From contig NC_018485.1 in assembly GCF_000304315.1 (NCBI RefSeq), positions 2,760,501-2,824,500 on the forward strand: DNA of 64,000 nucleotides. Reading direction: 5' to 3'. Positions within the stretch are counted from its first letter, which is position 1. Each line of letters begins with the position of its first letter. The notes below the pieces were generated by a model. That model was not told where the DNA came from. It saw nothing but the letters and a program-made list of their open reading frames with translations, and did no database searches. Shown here in pieces: positions 62,359 through 64,000 of this stretch. The position numbers were made by a program, and so were the translations under genes. Source of the stretch: Methylocystis sp. SC2 (GTDB lineage: Bacteria > Pseudomonadota > Alphaproteobacteria > Rhizobiales > Beijerinckiaceae).

Positions 62359-63810
62359 ATGAATGAGTCTACGGCTTCCGCTGACGCCACTCGCGCGATG
62401 TTCGCCTCGGCAATTTCGGACATGTATCAGACCGAAGCGCCGCAGTATCGGGCGATGAAGGCGCTTGTCGTCGAGGTGAATCGACAGACTCTCGCCAGAG
62501 ATGCTCCGCTCGAGCGGCGCCTTCTTGAGGGCGGGGAACTCGCACGGCTCGACGTCGAGCGTCATGGCGCCATTCGCGTCGGAACGGCCGAGGAGCTTTC
62601 GACGCTGCGCCGGCTCTTCGCGATCATGGGAATGGCGCCCGTCGGCTATTACGATCTGTCGATCGCCGGCATTCCGGTGCATTCGACGGCGTTCCGGCCA
62701 ATTGGCGAAGCCGCGTTGCGGGCCAGCCCGTTTCGAATCTTCACGTCGCTTCTCCGGCTGGATCTCATCTCTGACGCGGAAGCGCGTGAGATTGCGACGA
62801 AGGTTCTCGCTCGGCGAGACATCTTTACGCCGCGTTGTCGGGAGTTGATCGATCTCTACGAAAGGCGCGGGTTCGACGATGACGAGGCGCGCGCGTTCGC
62901 TGTTGAAGCGGCAAAAATATTCCGCTGGAACGGGCGGGCGACGGTTTCATCGGCGGTCTATGGGACGCTGCATGCGACGCATCCGCTGCTCGCCGACATC
63001 GTTTGTTTCAAGGGGCCGCATATCAACCATCTCACCTTGCACGCGCTCGATATCGACGCAGCGCACCACGCGATGGCCGCGCGTGAGATGAGCCCGAAAG
63101 CGATCATCGAAGGGCCGCCGCGTCGCCGCTGCCCGATCCTGTTGCGCCAGACGAGCTTCAGGGCGCGCCCCGAGCCTGTCGAATTCATCGAGGAAGACGG
63201 CCGGCGCGTAACGGGCGCCCATGCGGCGCGTTTTGGCGAGATCGAGCAGAGAGGCGCAGCGCTGACCGCGAAGGGACGCGCGCTTTACGACCGGCTTCTC
63301 GCCGAAGCTCAGGCTGCCGTTCCGCTGGCGACAGACGGCGCCAATGCGCGCGCCTTCAACGAAGAGCTAGCGCGGCGCTTTGCGGCTTTTCCCGACGATG
63401 GCGACGCGCTGCGAAGGGAGAAGCTCGCCTTCTTCCGCTATTCGGCCGATCCACGCGCGAGCGCAGGGGAGTCCTCGTCTTCCGTTTCATTGGAAGATCT
63501 CCTGCGCTCCGGCGTTCTGCGCGCCGAACCGATCGCTTACGAGGATTTCCTGCCGGTCAGCGCCGCCGGCATTTTCCGCTCCAACCTCGGGGAGCAAGGC
63601 GCGGAGGAACGCATCGAGCGCGCCGACCAAAGCGCCTTCGAGGCGGCGCTCGGCGCGCCGGTCCTCAATGAGCTTGCGCTTTATGAGGAAGCGGAGACGC
63701 GCTCCTTAGAGGCCAGCCTGCAGGCGCTTGGCGTCGATCGCGCCGCTTCGGTTCAACCGTCAAAAACGGGCGCCGCGCCTATTGGCGCGGCGGAAACCAG
63801 CCATAACTGA
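62359..63810 (+). CDS. hglS: 2-oxoadipate dioxygenase/decarboxylase (HglS/YdcJ, DUF1338)
   Basis: 483-residue DUF1338 protein. The family enzyme HglS turns 2-oxoadipate into D-2-hydroxyglutarate with Fe(II) and O2. Visible family parts: GYYDLSIAGIPVHSTAFRP, NPFRIF-like PFRIFTSLLRLDLI, VSSAVYGTLHATHPLLADIV, FKGPHINHLTLHALDID (metal His), ILLRQTSFRARPEPVEF, and YEDFLPVSAAGIFRSNL (conserved Glu/Asp region). ATG 62359 has GGAG five bases upstream; the frame extends further upstream without support. It completes a lysine/2-aminoadipate route with its neighbours. Confidence 0.9.
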   Translation: MNESTASADATRAMFASAISDMYQTEAPQYRAMKALVVEVNRQTLARDAPLERRLLEGGELARLDVERHGAIRVGTAEELSTLRRLFAIMGMAPVGYYDLSIAGIPVHSTAFRPIGEAALRASPFRIFTSLLRLDLISDAEAREIATKVLARRDIFTPRCRELIDLYERRGFDDDEARAFAVEAAKIFRWNGRATVSSAVYGTLHATHPLLADIVCFKGPHINHLTLHALDIDAAHHAMAAREMSPKAIIEGPPRRRCPILLRQTSFRARPEPVEFIEEDGRRVTGAHAARFGEIEQRGAALTAKGRALYDRLLAEAQAAVPLATDGANARAFNEELARRFAAFPDDGDALRREKLAFFRYSADPRASAGESSSSVSLEDLLRSGVLRAEPIAYEDFLPVSAAGIFRSNLGEQGAEERIERADQSAFEAALGAPVLNELALYEEAETRSLEASLQALGVDRAASVQPSKTGAAPIGAAETSHN

Positions 63811-63860
63811 GGAGTAGGCGCTCGACGCATGGGCGGAGGCGCCGCGGTATCGGAAGGCGC

Positions 63861-64000
63861 ATGCGACGCATCCTGGTTACGGGCGCCCTCGGCCAGATCG
63901 GCGCCGAACTGACGCCGGCGCTGCGCAAGCGATATGGCGCGGCGCGGGTCATCGCCTCAGACCTCGCAGAGGCGCGGCCATCTGACGATCTTTATGAGCG
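63861..64000 (+). CDS. NAD-dependent epimerase/dehydratase-type SDR (partial, 5' end only)
   Basis: The first 46 residues are visible: MRRILVTGALGQIGAEL (Rossmann GxxGxxG) then RKRYGAARVIASDL and an acidic residue that sets NAD specificity. Extended SDRs with this start include L-threonine 3-dehydrogenase-like and sugar-epimerase enzymes. GGAAGG lies a few bases before the ATG. It continues beyond the window and follows hglS, probably in the same transcript. Confidence 0.75.
   Translation, partial: MRRILVTGALGQIGAELTPALRKRYGAARVIASDLAEARPSDDLYE

Overview
GC-rich chromosomal DNA from what looks like a Hyphomicrobiales alphaproteobacterium. The evidence is a MucR/Ros-type regulator, FixL/FixJ-like signalling proteins, GTG/TTG starts and dense ATGA-type gene overlaps. 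A methylotroph or methanotroph relative (Methylocystis/Beijerinckia-like) is possible, but no diagnostic C1 gene lies in the window, so that placement is a guess. No rRNA, tRNA, CRISPR array or insertion sequence was recognised.

Positions 1-10086 (minus strand) hold a respiratory operon: Alternative Complex III (actABCDEF plus a small ActG-like protein), then a SCO/SenC copper chaperone, a caa3-type oxidase subunit II with a fused cytochrome c, and subunit I, which runs off the window start. Together they would move electrons from quinol through ACIII and the oxidase haem c to O2. Positions 10246-11829 hold an MFS transporter with an apparently frameshifted 5' end and a KGG-repeat stress protein. 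Positions 12380-18722 hold signalling genes: a FixL-like kinase without a sensor domain coupled to a FixJ-like regulator, a stand-alone receiver, and a soluble kinase with seven PAS modules.

Positions 18843-41377 are an iron/metal region. It contains a HmuQ/IsdG-like haem monooxygenase, a P1B-type ATPase with an atypical metal site, and a roughly 19 kb co-directional catecholate siderophore cluster. The cluster order is TonB-dependent receptor, two small membrane proteins, PepSY membrane protein, Fes esterase, MbtH-like protein, dimodular NRPS (C-A-T-C-A-T-TE), EntS-like exporter, then entC, entE, entB and entA. The second A domain carries the EntF serine code and the first a different, unassigned code. 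A (2,3-DHB-X-Ser)n trilactone-type product of unknown X is therefore predicted. No phosphopantetheinyl transferase or ABC importer is present.

Positions 41586-53632 are mixed accessory genes: a prokaryotic ionotropic-glutamate-receptor-like protein whose pore lacks the K+ filter, a tiny Gly/Cys-rich secreted protein, MucR, a ParB-like protein, a GFA-like protein, a methyltransferase divergent from an XRE regulator, MAPEG, VOC, AhpD-like and ThDP enzymes, and a DNA-repair pair (metallo-beta-lactamase nuclease and ATP-dependent ligase).

Positions 53701-64000 look like an amine/amino-acid catabolic island: EutBC without microcompartment genes, a choline/ethanolamine-kinase-like phosphotransferase, an FAD/GcvT demethylase-like oxidoreductase, an OAT-like aminotransferase, an AmaB-like dehydrogenase, an HglS-like 2-oxoadipate dioxygenase/decarboxylase and the start of an SDR. 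The aminotransferase, AmaB and HglS could form a lysine to 2-oxoadipate to 2-hydroxyglutarate route.
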